A stretch of DNA of 64,000 nucleotides from Solidesulfovibrio carbinoliphilus subsp. oakridgensis (lineage in GTDB: Bacteria; Desulfobacterota; Desulfovibrionia; Desulfovibrionales; Desulfovibrionaceae): assembly GCF_000177215.2 (NCBI RefSeq), contig NZ_CM001368.1, positions 496,001-560,000 on the forward strand, read 5' to 3'. Each line of letters begins with the position of its first letter. Within the stretch, counting starts at the first letter, position 1. A program made the translations under genes and the position numbers. Under the pieces are notes generated by a model. The model had not been told where the DNA came from. It was given only the letters and a program-made list of their open reading frames with translations, and searched no databases. Below, piece by piece: positions 44,864 to 52,741 of the stretch.

Positions 44864-45943
44864 TCAGGCGTCAAGGGCCAAGCCGGCCGGACCCGGCGCG
44901 GCGGGGCCGGCCGCGCCGGGTCCGGAAAGCCCGTCGTATTGCTTGGCCCGCAGCTTGGCCAGGAGCCTGCGGGCTTCCTGGAAATCCTCGCGCAGGGACG
45001 CGGCCGTTTCCAGGTGGGCCATGGCCGCCTCGTAGTCGTTGGCGAAGATGCAGGCCTTGGCGATGTTGTAGTGGAGGTTTTCGTCGTTGGGCGTCAGGTG
45101 CAGGGCCTGGGTGTAGGCGTGGAGTGCCCCCGGGTAGTCGCCCTTTTTGCGCAAGTCGATGCCCAGGGCGTTGTAAGGGTTGATGGCTTCGGGATTGGCT
45201 TGCAGGATCTCGACGAAGAGTTCCTTCAGTTCGTCGAGGCGGTCCTGGAGGGCCAGGATGGCGGCGGACTTGTCGAGGCAGGCCCGGAAAGCCTCGTCGT
45301 CGCCCTTGCCCTGGTAGGCGTGGGCCATGCCTTTATAGGCTTCGGCGTAGAGGGCGTTTAGCGCCACGGCCTTGTTGAAGGCCACGATGGCCTTGCCGAA
45401 CTTCCGCCGGTGCAGCGCGTCCATGCCCTTGTTGAAATACTCCACGGCCTCGTTTTGCTCTTCCACGAGCTCGGAAAATTCCTCGATGGCCTCGTCGAAG
45501 CGGCCTTGCTCGATCAACTCCCGGGCCACCTCCAACTGGGCCGTCTCGATCTCGTCCCCGGCCGTGGTTTCAAAGGCCATGTCGAGGTGCCGCTCGAAGG
45601 TCTCCATGGAATAGGGGCGGATGACGTAGCCGTTGCAGCCGGCGGCGATGGCTCCGAGCACGGTCTGCAGGTTGCTCTCCGGCGTCACCATGATCGCCGG
45701 CACAAGCGGCGTGCGCCTGGCCTTGCGCAGCGCCTTGAGGCAGGCGCTCCCCTCCATGTCCTTTACCGCCGCGTCGATAAGGAGCAGGTGCACCTCCTGT
45801 CGCCGGACCGGTTCCAGGGCGTCTTCCAGCGTGTCGTAGACCTGCGCGCTTTTGACGCGTAGCTTGATGCAACACTGTTTGTCCCGAGCCGCATGGTGCA
45901 GGTTGTTGGTCAGGATGGCGACGGTGATTTCTTGGCGATCCAT
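44864..45943 (-). CDS. Degenerate receiver domain - TPR protein
   Basis: A 359-residue protein. Residues 1-125 form a CheY-like receiver (VAILTNNLHHAARDK, VHLLLIDAAVKDMEGSACLKAL, AIMVTPESNLQTVLGAIAAGCNGYVIRPYSM), with the phosphoacceptor-like Asp in LLIDAAV. The acidic pair (usually DD) is replaced by NN and the conserved Lys by Arg, so normal phosphorylation is doubtful. TPR repeats follow (AVEYFNKGMDALHRRKFGKAIVAFNKAVALNALYAEAYKGMAHAYQ and more). The two-gene arrangement with the next TPR gene suggests one complex. Confidence 0.82.
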   Translation of the reverse strand: MDRQEITVAILTNNLHHAARDKQCCIKLRVKSAQVYDTLEDALEPVRRQEVHLLLIDAAVKDMEGSACLKALRKARRTPLVPAIMVTPESNLQTVLGAIAAGCNGYVIRPYSMETFERHLDMAFETTAGDEIETAQLEVARELIEQGRFDEAIEEFSELVEEQNEAVEYFNKGMDALHRRKFGKAIVAFNKAVALNALYAEAYKGMAHAYQGKGDDEAFRACLDKSAAILALQDRLDELKELFVEILQANPEAINPYNALGIDLRKKGDYPGALHAYTQALHLTPNDENLHYNIAKACIFANDYEAAMAHLETAASLREDFQEARRLLAKLRAKQYDGLSGPGAAGPAAPGPAGLALDA

Positions 45944-46198
45944 GGTCTCTCGCAGTGCCGGACCGGGCGCGCATCGGTCGCAAGAGGCCGGGCGGACGGT
46001 CGGCAGAATGCGTGTGCAAAAAGTGTGGCGTTTCACGGCGCGGGACGGCCCGGCTGCAACGGCCGATAAAGCGTCCGGCCGACCGGCGGCAATCCTGTAC
46101 ACGCCATTCCAGCCTCCTTGCGGAGAGAGAACCTGCGTGGCGCAGGGCTGCAGCACGGGATGACGGGGGTGTCGGAATTCCCCGTTAGGCCCGGGCCT

Positions 46199-46378
46199 TC
46201 ATAAGACGACATGCCAGGACGTTTTTCCTGTCCTACCACGGCCCCGGGCCAAATCCAAGGGCAATTCGAAGCGTAAAGCCAAGGCCTCGGCGGTTTCGGC
46301 ATCTTGACGGCATGTCGTCACTGTGGCCGCTTTGCGTGCGACGTCCGGGCCGAGGGGCGGCAGCCTCTTTTTTAACAT
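46199..46378 (-). pseudogene. Possible small or decayed reading frame of 59 residues
   Basis: An open frame from ATG 46378 to the stop at 46199 reads MLKKRLPPLGPDVARK and then AETAEALALRFELPLDLARG. The second stretch looks protein-like (Ala/Leu-rich, regular), but no ribosome site is good and no family is recognised. It overlaps an 11-bp inverted repeat. It may be a remnant, a small gene or chance. Confidence 0.2.
46205..46319. other. Long-range inverted repeat in the 865-bp gene-free region
   Basis: GACGACATGCC (46205-46215) and GGCATGTCGTC (46309-46319) are perfect 11-bp complements 93 bases apart, with the smaller hairpin AGGAC...GTCCT between. The region 45944-46808 contains no confident gene; this repeat and the RNA candidate at 46494-46615 are its main features. 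Confidence 0.5.
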
Positions 46379-46493
46379 CCTGCAATAGCGCATTTTTTTT
46401 GAGAATCCTGCAGGCACGCCCCCTGCAATGAAGGAAGCGTCGCAGTTCCGTACAGGGAACAAGTCGGAGAACGAAGTGCAGGAGTCGGGGAGA

Positions 46494-46615
46494 GGCGCGG
46501 CCGGGTGGCTGCGCCAGGACTGCAAGGGACTGCGACAGCCGCGCCCGGGGCAGGGTACGCTTGGACGTATCGGTGCGCGGCGGGTTTCCGGGGGACGCTC
46601 GCGGTCCCCCTTTTT
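46494..46615 (+). ncRNA. Candidate structured/attenuator RNA with competing stems
   Basis: GCCGCGCC (46538-46545) can pair with GGCGCGGC (46494-46501) or, as GCCGCGC, with GCGCGGC (46575-46581). Inside the second option GGTACG/CGTATC (46554-46559, 46566-46571) adds a stem, and a terminator follows at 46590-46615. Mutually exclusive pairing before a terminator is typical of attenuators and riboswitches. The next gene, a histidine kinase, starts about 195 bases downstream. No known riboswitch consensus could be matched by eye. Confidence 0.4.
46590..46615 (+). terminator. Rho-independent terminator in the histidine kinase upstream region
   Basis: GGGGGAC (46590-46596) pairs with GTCCCCC (46604-46610) around GCTCGCG, followed by TTTTT. 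Because no confident gene precedes it on this strand, it implies a short transcript. Confidence 0.8.
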
Positions 46616-46808
46616 GCGTTCGGGTCCGGACCTGTGGCCGGAAAACGGCCACAGGGGGGAAGGGACTTGCGAACGAGCCCGGATCGTGCCTTAAAGGGGG
46701 AAACGGCTTTTCCAGGCGTCATGCGGGGAGTGCCTTCGGTTTTCCCGGGAATCCTCCGGTTTGTCCCGCCGGACCCGGAGGCGCGTCTTCTGTCTGGCGG
46801 GGGGTGAC

Positions 46809-48827
46809 ATGAAGGTTTTCGGGCTGTGGCTTGAGGATGCGGCGGCGCGGTTCGCGCCGGCCCTGGCGGCGGGATACGCCCTGGAGCGGATCGGGAGCGA
46901 GGCGGACCTGCCTGCGGCCCGGGACGGCCTGCTCGTGGACGCGGCCGTGCTGTTGCGCCATGCGGCGGCGGTGGCCGCGCGCAAGGCCGCATTCGGGCAA
47001 AGGCTTTATCCGGTGGTGGCTCTCCTCCCTGCCGACGCCGACGAGGCGGCCGTGGACCAGGCCCTGGCCGTGGCCGACGAAACGGCCCGGCTGCCCCTCG
47101 TCCCCGCCGCGCTGGCCCGGCGGCTGGACCTGCTTGTGGCCCTTGGCCGATCGTCCGAAAACGCCCGGGACCCCGATGCCTGCCGGCTGCGTACCGACGC
47201 CGCCCTGCGGACGGCCACCGCCGACTTGTCCTCCCGGATCAAGGCTCTCACCTGCCTCTCCGAGGTCCACGGCGCCATCCAGCGGTTCAATCAGCCCCGC
47301 GAAGACCTCTTCCGGGCCGTGGCGGCCCTCCTGCCGCCGGCTTTCGCCCGGCCGCAGCGGATCCAGGCCCGCGTGGTGGCCGATGGCGGGGAGTTCGCCT
47401 CGCCGGGGTTTCGGCCTGGGCCCTGGCGGCTGGTCTTTTCCCTGGCCGGATCGGGCCAGCCGGACGCGGTCCTCGAAGTCCATCATGACGGGGAGGGCGG
47501 CGGTACCGAGGCCGAGGCCTTTTCCGACGGGGAGCGGGAGCTGACGCGTCTTGTGGCCGAGCGCCTGGAGCGGACCATGGCCCGGCTGCGCGACGACGCC
47601 GCGCTTGGCCGTGAGCGCGAATTCTCCACCCGGCTCATGGAGACGCTGCCGGGCGGCGTGGTGCGCCTCGACAGAAGCGGAAACATCGTCTTTTGCAATC
47701 CCAGGGCGGCGGACATCCTGGAACGCGAGGTGCGGGCCGGGGAGGCGGCGGCCTTTGCCGGCCCGCAATTCGATGCCACGGCTCTGGACGGCCGGCGTCT
47801 GGCCCCGGACGAGCATCCCGTGTCCCTGGTCCTGGCCACGGGCCGGCCCGTGTACGATACGGTCCTTTCCATTGCCCGGCCGGGCGGCGGCCGCCGGTTC
47901 TTGTCGGTCAGCGCCGCGGCCCTTGTCGGCCCGGACGGGACCATCGAGGAGGTGGTGGCGAGTGTGACCGACATCACCCGGCAAAAAGACATGGAACGCC
48001 AACTGGCCCATGCCCTGAAGATGGAGTCGCTTGGCCAGCTGGCCTCGGGCATCGCCCACGAGATCAACACCCCGATCCAGTATGTGGGCGGCAATCTGGA
48101 ATTTCTGGCCACCACCTTCGGCCGGCTGGTGGCGCTCCTCAACAGCCTCGGCGCGGCCGCCCTGCGGCCCGAATCAAAGGAATGTCTGGCCGCCGAACTG
48201 GCCGGCCTGATCGGGGACGAGGAGTTGCGTTTCCTTCTGGAAGAGACGCCGGACGCCCTGCGCGAGTCCCGGGAGGGCCTCGACCGGGTGGCTTCCATCG
48301 TCTTGTCCATGAAGCGGTTCGCCCACCCGGACCAGGAGGCGCCCCGGCCCGTGGACGTGGGCGAGGCCATCTGCGACACGCTGGCCGTGTCGCGCAGCGC
48401 CTGGAAATACGTGGCCGACGTCGTAACCGACATCGAGCCCGATCTGCCGGCCGTGTCCTTTGTGCCAGGGGATTTGAACCAGGTGCTTCTGAACATCCTG
48501 GTCAACGCGGCCCAGGCCATCGGAGAGAAAAACGCCGGCACGGGCGGAAAGGGCCGGATCCATATCGCGGCCGCACGGCGGGGCAACGCCGTGGAGGTGT
48601 CCGTCCGCGATACCGGGCCGGGCATTCCCGAGGCCCTGCGCTCCCGCATTTTCGATCCCTTTTTCACCACCAAGGCGGTGGGCAAGGGCACGGGCCAGGG
48701 ACTGGCCATCGTCCATGCGCTGATGGCCCGCCACCACGCGGGCCTTGATTTCCTCTCGGCCCCGGGGGAGGGGACGACCTTCGTCCTGACCCTGCCCCTG
48801 GCCGGGCCGGAACAGCTCACGGCGTGA
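46809..48827 (+). CDS. PAS-containing sensor histidine kinase
   Basis: A 672-residue protein without clear membrane helices. The N-terminal 230 residues are of unknown fold. About 280-400 is a PAS-like sensor (RLMETLPGGVVRLDRSGNIVFCNPRAADILE and RFLSVSAAALVGPDG). Then come a HisKA dimerisation segment with the phosphoacceptor His (ALKMESLGQLASGIAHEINTPIQYV) and the HATPase (NQVLLNILVNAAQAIGEKN, VRDTGPGIPEALRSRIFDPFF, GKGTGQGLAIVHALM). It would phosphorylate a response regulator, but none is adjacent. A molybdopterin oxidoreductase gene follows. Confidence 0.9.
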   Translation: MKVFGLWLEDAAARFAPALAAGYALERIGSEADLPAARDGLLVDAAVLLRHAAAVAARKAAFGQRLYPVVALLPADADEAAVDQALAVADETARLPLVPAALARRLDLLVALGRSSENARDPDACRLRTDAALRTATADLSSRIKALTCLSEVHGAIQRFNQPREDLFRAVAALLPPAFARPQRIQARVVADGGEFASPGFRPGPWRLVFSLAGSGQPDAVLEVHHDGEGGGTEAEAFSDGERELTRLVAERLERTMARLRDDAALGREREFSTRLMETLPGGVVRLDRSGNIVFCNPRAADILEREVRAGEAAAFAGPQFDATALDGRRLAPDEHPVSLVLATGRPVYDTVLSIARPGGGRRFLSVSAAALVGPDGTIEEVVASVTDITRQKDMERQLAHALKMESLGQLASGIAHEINTPIQYVGGNLEFLATTFGRLVALLNSLGAAALRPESKECLAAELAGLIGDEELRFLLEETPDALRESREGLDRVASIVLSMKRFAHPDQEAPRPVDVGEAICDTLAVSRSAWKYVADVVTDIEPDLPAVSFVPGDLNQVLLNILVNAAQAIGEKNAGTGGKGRIHIAAARRGNAVEVSVRDTGPGIPEALRSRIFDPFFTTKAVGKGTGQGLAIVHALMARHHAGLDFLSAPGEGTTFVLTLPLAGPEQLTA

Positions 48828-48918
48828 CCGCACGCCTGTTGCGCCGGGGGCCATCCCTCGGTATCCTCGGACGTTGGCGTCGCGGCATCCTGGATCACGC
48901 GCGGCGTCCGGAGGATCG

Positions 48919-50874
48919 ATGGCCCAGGAACAAAGGACCGTTGTCGCCACCTGCACCCGGGATTGCCCGAGCGCCTGCGGGTTGCTGGCCCATGTGGAAG
49001 GCGACCGGGTGGTCAGGCTCGTCGGCAATCCCGCCCATCCCGTGAACAAGGGCACGGCCTGCCGCAAGGTGCCGGCCTTTTTGCGCCGCATGTACAGCCC
49101 GGAACGGGTGCTGACCCCGCTGCGAAAACGCGACGGCGCCTGGGCCCCGGTTTCCTGGAAGGCGGCCCTGGACGAGATGGCCGACCGGCTGCAGGCCTGC
49201 CTGGCTGAAGACGGTCCGGAATCCATCCTCCACTACATGGGCTTTGGCGAGCGGACGGCCCTTAAAATTCTCAATGCCCGTTTTTTCGCCCTGCTCGGCG
49301 GGGTGACGACGCTCGCCGGCACGCTTTGCGGCGGCACGGGCTACGCCGCCCAGAGCCTCGATTTCGGGCCCCGGGTGTCCCACGATCCCCTGGACCTCGA
49401 AAACGCCCGGACCATCGTCTTTTGGGGCCGAAACCCCGTGGCCACCCAGCACGGCCTGCTGCCGCACGTGCATGCCGCCAAAAAGCGGGGCGCGAAAATC
49501 ATCCTGATCGATCCGCGCGCCAGCGAATCCGCCGCCCTGGCCGACGTCCACCTGCGCCCCAAACCCGGCCGAGACGCCTTCCTGGCCCTGGCCGCCGCCA
49601 AGCGGATCGTGGAAAAGGGCTGGGAGGACCGGGAGTTTCTCTCCCGCCACTGCGACGGCCTGGACGCCTACCTGGCCCTGCTCGGCCGCCACTCCCTGGA
49701 CGAGCTGGCAACGGCCTGCGACGTGGAGCCCGCCACCATCGACGACCTGGCCCGGGCCTATGTGGCCGGCCGGCCGACGGCGACCCTCCTTGGCTGGGGC
49801 CTGCACCGGTTCACCCATGGCCACGAGCTGGTCCGGGCCGTGGATGCCCTCGGCGCGGTGTCCGGCAATATCGGCCTCCCTGGCGGTGGCGTATCCCAGG
49901 GATTCGAGGAGTGGGGCCCCTACGACCAGGACCTGTGGGGCGAGGGGCTGCACCCGCCGCGCCGCAGGTTCCTCATGCCGCAGATCGGGCGGGAGATTCT
50001 CGAAGCCAAGGACCCGCCGGTCAAAATGGCGGTCATCACCGCCGCCAATCCGGTCTGCATGGCCCCGGATTCCGGTTTGGTCGCCAGGGCCTTCGACAGC
50101 GTGCCGTTCGTCGTCCACATGAACCTCTTTCTGGACGACACGGCCGACCATGCCGACCTTTTCCTGCCCTGCGCCGCCTTTTTCGAGCAGCGGGACCTGG
50201 TGGCGAGTTTTGGCCACAACCACGTCGGGCCGCTCGTGCCGGCCGCGCCGCCGCCGGGGGAGTGCCGGTCCCAGTTCGACATCTTCATGGACCTGGCCAC
50301 GCGGTTTCCCTTTGCCAAGGACTTCGTCAAGACGGACGAGGAGTGGCTGCGGCTTCTCGCAAGGCCGCTCTTGGAGAAGGGCGTGGCCTGGGACGACCTG
50401 CTGGCCGGGCCGGTGCGCATCCCGGACGCGCCCATGGTGCCCTGGGCCGGGAAGGTCTTTGCCACGCCGACCGGCCGGTTTCAGCTCGTTGCCGACATCA
50501 CCGACTGTTCGGACTGCCGGCTCGGGACCCGCTATCCCTACCATTTCCTGACCCCCGGCGGGGCGGAGCACCTGTGCTCGGAGCGGGTGCCCGGCGACCA
50601 CGGCGGCCCGGTGGTCGTGACCATGGCGACCGACGAGGCCATGCGCCTCGGCATCGCCGACGGCGGCCCGGCCCGGCTGGTCAGCGAACTGGGGACGCTC
50701 GCCGTCACCGTGCGCCACGACGCCAACGCCCGGCCGGACGTGGTGGCCTGCGAACGCGGCGGCTGGATCAAGGCCGGACAGGGGGTCAACCAGCTCATCC
50801 CGGACCTGGTCAGCGCCGTCGGCCAGGGAACGCCGTATTACGAGGCCCGGGTGGATGTGGAGAAGGTTCCATGA
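48919..50874 (+). CDS. Molybdopterin-dependent oxidoreductase (DMSO reductase superfamily)
   Basis: A 651-residue protein with an N-terminal 4Fe-4S binding motif (CTRDCPSACGLL...KGTACRK), typical of the superfamily. TIVFWGRNPVATQHGLLPHV, LLGWGLHRFTHGHELVRAVDAL, SGNIGLPGGGVSQGFEEWGPYDQD and DDTADHADLFLPCAAFFEQRDLV are cofactor-binding blocks. No twin-arginine signal is seen, so it is probably cytoplasmic. The substrate is unknown. Electron-transfer subunits are not adjacent. The ATG at 48919 follows GGAGGATCG. A terminator lies behind it, separating it from the nif operon on the other strand. Confidence 0.9.
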   Translation: MAQEQRTVVATCTRDCPSACGLLAHVEGDRVVRLVGNPAHPVNKGTACRKVPAFLRRMYSPERVLTPLRKRDGAWAPVSWKAALDEMADRLQACLAEDGPESILHYMGFGERTALKILNARFFALLGGVTTLAGTLCGGTGYAAQSLDFGPRVSHDPLDLENARTIVFWGRNPVATQHGLLPHVHAAKKRGAKIILIDPRASESAALADVHLRPKPGRDAFLALAAAKRIVEKGWEDREFLSRHCDGLDAYLALLGRHSLDELATACDVEPATIDDLARAYVAGRPTATLLGWGLHRFTHGHELVRAVDALGAVSGNIGLPGGGVSQGFEEWGPYDQDLWGEGLHPPRRRFLMPQIGREILEAKDPPVKMAVITAANPVCMAPDSGLVARAFDSVPFVVHMNLFLDDTADHADLFLPCAAFFEQRDLVASFGHNHVGPLVPAAPPPGECRSQFDIFMDLATRFPFAKDFVKTDEEWLRLLARPLLEKGVAWDDLLAGPVRIPDAPMVPWAGKVFATPTGRFQLVADITDCSDCRLGTRYPYHFLTPGGAEHLCSERVPGDHGGPVVVTMATDEAMRLGIADGGPARLVSELGTLAVTVRHDANARPDVVACERGGWIKAGQGVNQLIPDLVSAVGQGTPYYEARVDVEKVP

Positions 50875-50905
50875 TTGCCTGAGAGAGGCACATCGCGAAA
50901 ACAAA

Positions 50906-50938
50906 GCCGCCCCGCTGGGTCCGTGACAGCGGGGCGGC
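50906..50938. terminator. Bidirectional terminator between the molybdopterin gene and the nif operon
   Basis: GCCGCCCCGCTG (50906-50917) and CAGCGGGGCGGC (50927-50938) form a perfect 12-bp stem with a nine-base loop. On the plus strand it is followed by TCGTTTA and on the minus strand by TTTGTTTT, so both convergent transcripts can end here. Confidence 0.85.
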
Positions 50939-50983
50939 TCGTTTATGGGAATCCATCCAAGCGGTTGGCAAACCGGCATCTCT

Positions 50984-51295
50984 TTAGGGCAGCAGGTGGT
51001 CCTCGCAGGCTTCCCCATTTTCCAGGGCGTCGAGGAGCTCATCCACTTTGTCTTCGCTATCGATCCCTCTGTACCACCAGTTCTCGGGCATCACGACCAC
51101 AATCGGCCCCTCTTCGCATTGCTTCATGCAGCCGGTGCTGACCACTCGTGCGTCGATGTCCCGGTCGAGGATGCCTTCCTCGAAGTAGCCAAGCAGGTTG
51201 TGCGATCCTTTTTTATGGCAGATACCCTTGGCTTCGCCCTTGACGCGGAAACTCGCGCAGACGTTGATCAGGTATCGCGGCTTTTCAATGGGCAT
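50984..51295 (-). CDS. Thioredoxin-like [2Fe-2S] ferredoxin, nif-linked
   Basis: A 103-residue ferredoxin of the thioredoxin-fold [2Fe-2S] type. The four cysteines are in NVCASFRVKGEAKGICHKKG and STGCMKQCEEGPIVVVMPEN. NifK is 30 bases upstream on the same strand, and small ferredoxins of this type recur in nif clusters of anaerobes, so it probably belongs to the nif operon as an electron carrier or cofactor-assembly helper. It is the last gene before the terminator. Confidence 0.88.
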   Translation of the reverse strand: MPIEKPRYLINVCASFRVKGEAKGICHKKGSHNLLGYFEEGILDRDIDARVVSTGCMKQCEEGPIVVVMPENWWYRGIDSEDKVDELLDALENGEACEDHLLP

Positions 51296-51325
51296 GCGTC
51301 TCGTCTCCTTGCAGTTTCGGTTCCG

Positions 51326-52711
51326 CTACATCTGCAGTTCGAACTTGGTCTCGGGCGCGTCCCGGTCCTCGCGGTCCATGATGGCGCCGAGGAACTTCTC
51401 CATGAGCCGCATGGCGCCGGCGTAGCCGACCGTGGGGAAGTACTGGTGTCCCACCCGGTCGAGGATCGGGAAGCCGTGGCGAACGAGCGGCGTGTCTTCG
51501 TCGCGGGCGATGTACTTCAGGTAGGTGTTGCCGATGAGCAGGTCCACGGGATCATTCTTGATCCACTGGTGGAGCAGGTACATGTCGGCCTCGCCACCGC
51601 TCTTGAACTTGCAGTCGTAGGGCACGTCCTTCAGAAGCTCTTTCATGCGCTCGTCGAAGTATTTGCCCGAGGTGCCGGTGACCGTGTAGGCCGGGATCAT
51701 GCCCAGGGTGATGACGAATTCCACCAGGGCCAGGAGCTGGTCGGGATCGCCGGCCATGGTCACTTTCTTGCCGTAGAAGTACTGGCTGTAGTCGGAGATG
51801 ATGTCCACGACCTGGCCGCGCTCGAAGTTGATGGACTCGGGCACGTCCGTGCCGGACATGAGCCGCAGTTCGTTGACGAAGCGGTCCGTGGCCTTGAGCC
51901 CGATGGGCAGGCCGAGGACCTTGCCCGGCACCTTGAATTCCGAATCCAGGTAGTTGACCGCGTCGGTGGTGGCCCAGCGGCCAAGGCCGAGCGTGCCGAC
52001 GCTGTCGCCCATGGACGTGATCTCTTCCACCGTGGCCCCGCCCTTGGGGTACATCTGGTAGTGGCCGTCCAGGGGACCGTTGAGAACACCGTTGGTGTCC
52101 GGGGCCATGAGGATCTCGACGCCCATCTGTCCGGCGATGCGGCGGAATTCGGCCATGTCCGAGGGCTCGCAAAAGCCCGGGATGATGTTCACCTTGCCGT
52201 TTGGCGTGCCGGACTTCTTGGTGAAGCCCTTGACGATCCCCTTGACCATGTTGGCGTAGCCCGTGACATGGGTGCCGATGTAGCTCGGGGTGTTGGCGTA
52301 GACGATGTGCTTGCCGGCGGGCACCTTGCCGTCGTCGATGGCCTTCTGGGAGATCTGGCGCAGGTCGTCGCCGATGGTCTCCGAAAGGCAGGTGGTGTGG
52401 ATGGCGATGGTCTCGGGATCGTAGAGGGTGAAGATATTGTCGATGGCCGAGATCAGGTTCGACTGTCCGCCGAAGACCGAGGAGCCTTCGGTGAAAGACG
52501 AGGTGCCGGCCACGACGGGTTCCTTGTAGTGGCGGGTGAGCGCCGAACGGTGGTAGGCGCAGCAGCCCTGGGAGCCGTGGCTGTGGGGGAAGCAGCCGTG
52601 GACGCCAAGGGCCGCGTACATGGCGCCGACAGGCTGGCAGGTCTTGGCCGGGTTGACGGTGAGCGCGGACCGTTCCTTGATCTCGCCGGTGGTATGTCTG
52701 AGAAGAGCCAT
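51326..52711 (-). CDS. nifK: Nitrogenase molybdenum-iron protein beta chain
   Basis: A 461-residue MoFe beta subunit of the short, anaerobe type. P-cluster cysteines lie in KTCQPVGAMYAALGVHGCF and GSQGCCAYHRSALTRHY, plus IHTTCLSETIGDD. GGQSNLISAIDNIFTLYDPETIAIHTT and MAPDTNGVLNGPLDGHY are also family-typical. The alpha subunit is 30 bases upstream. It lacks the N-terminal extension of proteobacterial NifK. Together with NifD it forms the catalytic tetramer. Confidence 0.97.
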   Translation of the reverse strand: MALLRHTTGEIKERSALTVNPAKTCQPVGAMYAALGVHGCFPHSHGSQGCCAYHRSALTRHYKEPVVAGTSSFTEGSSVFGGQSNLISAIDNIFTLYDPETIAIHTTCLSETIGDDLRQISQKAIDDGKVPAGKHIVYANTPSYIGTHVTGYANMVKGIVKGFTKKSGTPNGKVNIIPGFCEPSDMAEFRRIAGQMGVEILMAPDTNGVLNGPLDGHYQMYPKGGATVEEITSMGDSVGTLGLGRWATTDAVNYLDSEFKVPGKVLGLPIGLKATDRFVNELRLMSGTDVPESINFERGQVVDIISDYSQYFYGKKVTMAGDPDQLLALVEFVITLGMIPAYTVTGTSGKYFDERMKELLKDVPYDCKFKSGGEADMYLLHQWIKNDPVDLLIGNTYLKYIARDEDTPLVRHGFPILDRVGHQYFPTVGYAGAMRLMEKFLGAIMDREDRDAPETKFELQM

Positions 52712-52741
52712 AGTGCGTTCCTTTCTCGCGAAATCCGTTCG

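Noticed and set aside
46428-46694. Small plus-strand gene across the 46.5-kb RNA candidate
   Set aside because: The frame contains the terminator and paired segments, has no homology, and its codon pattern is not typical. A structured RNA explains the region better.
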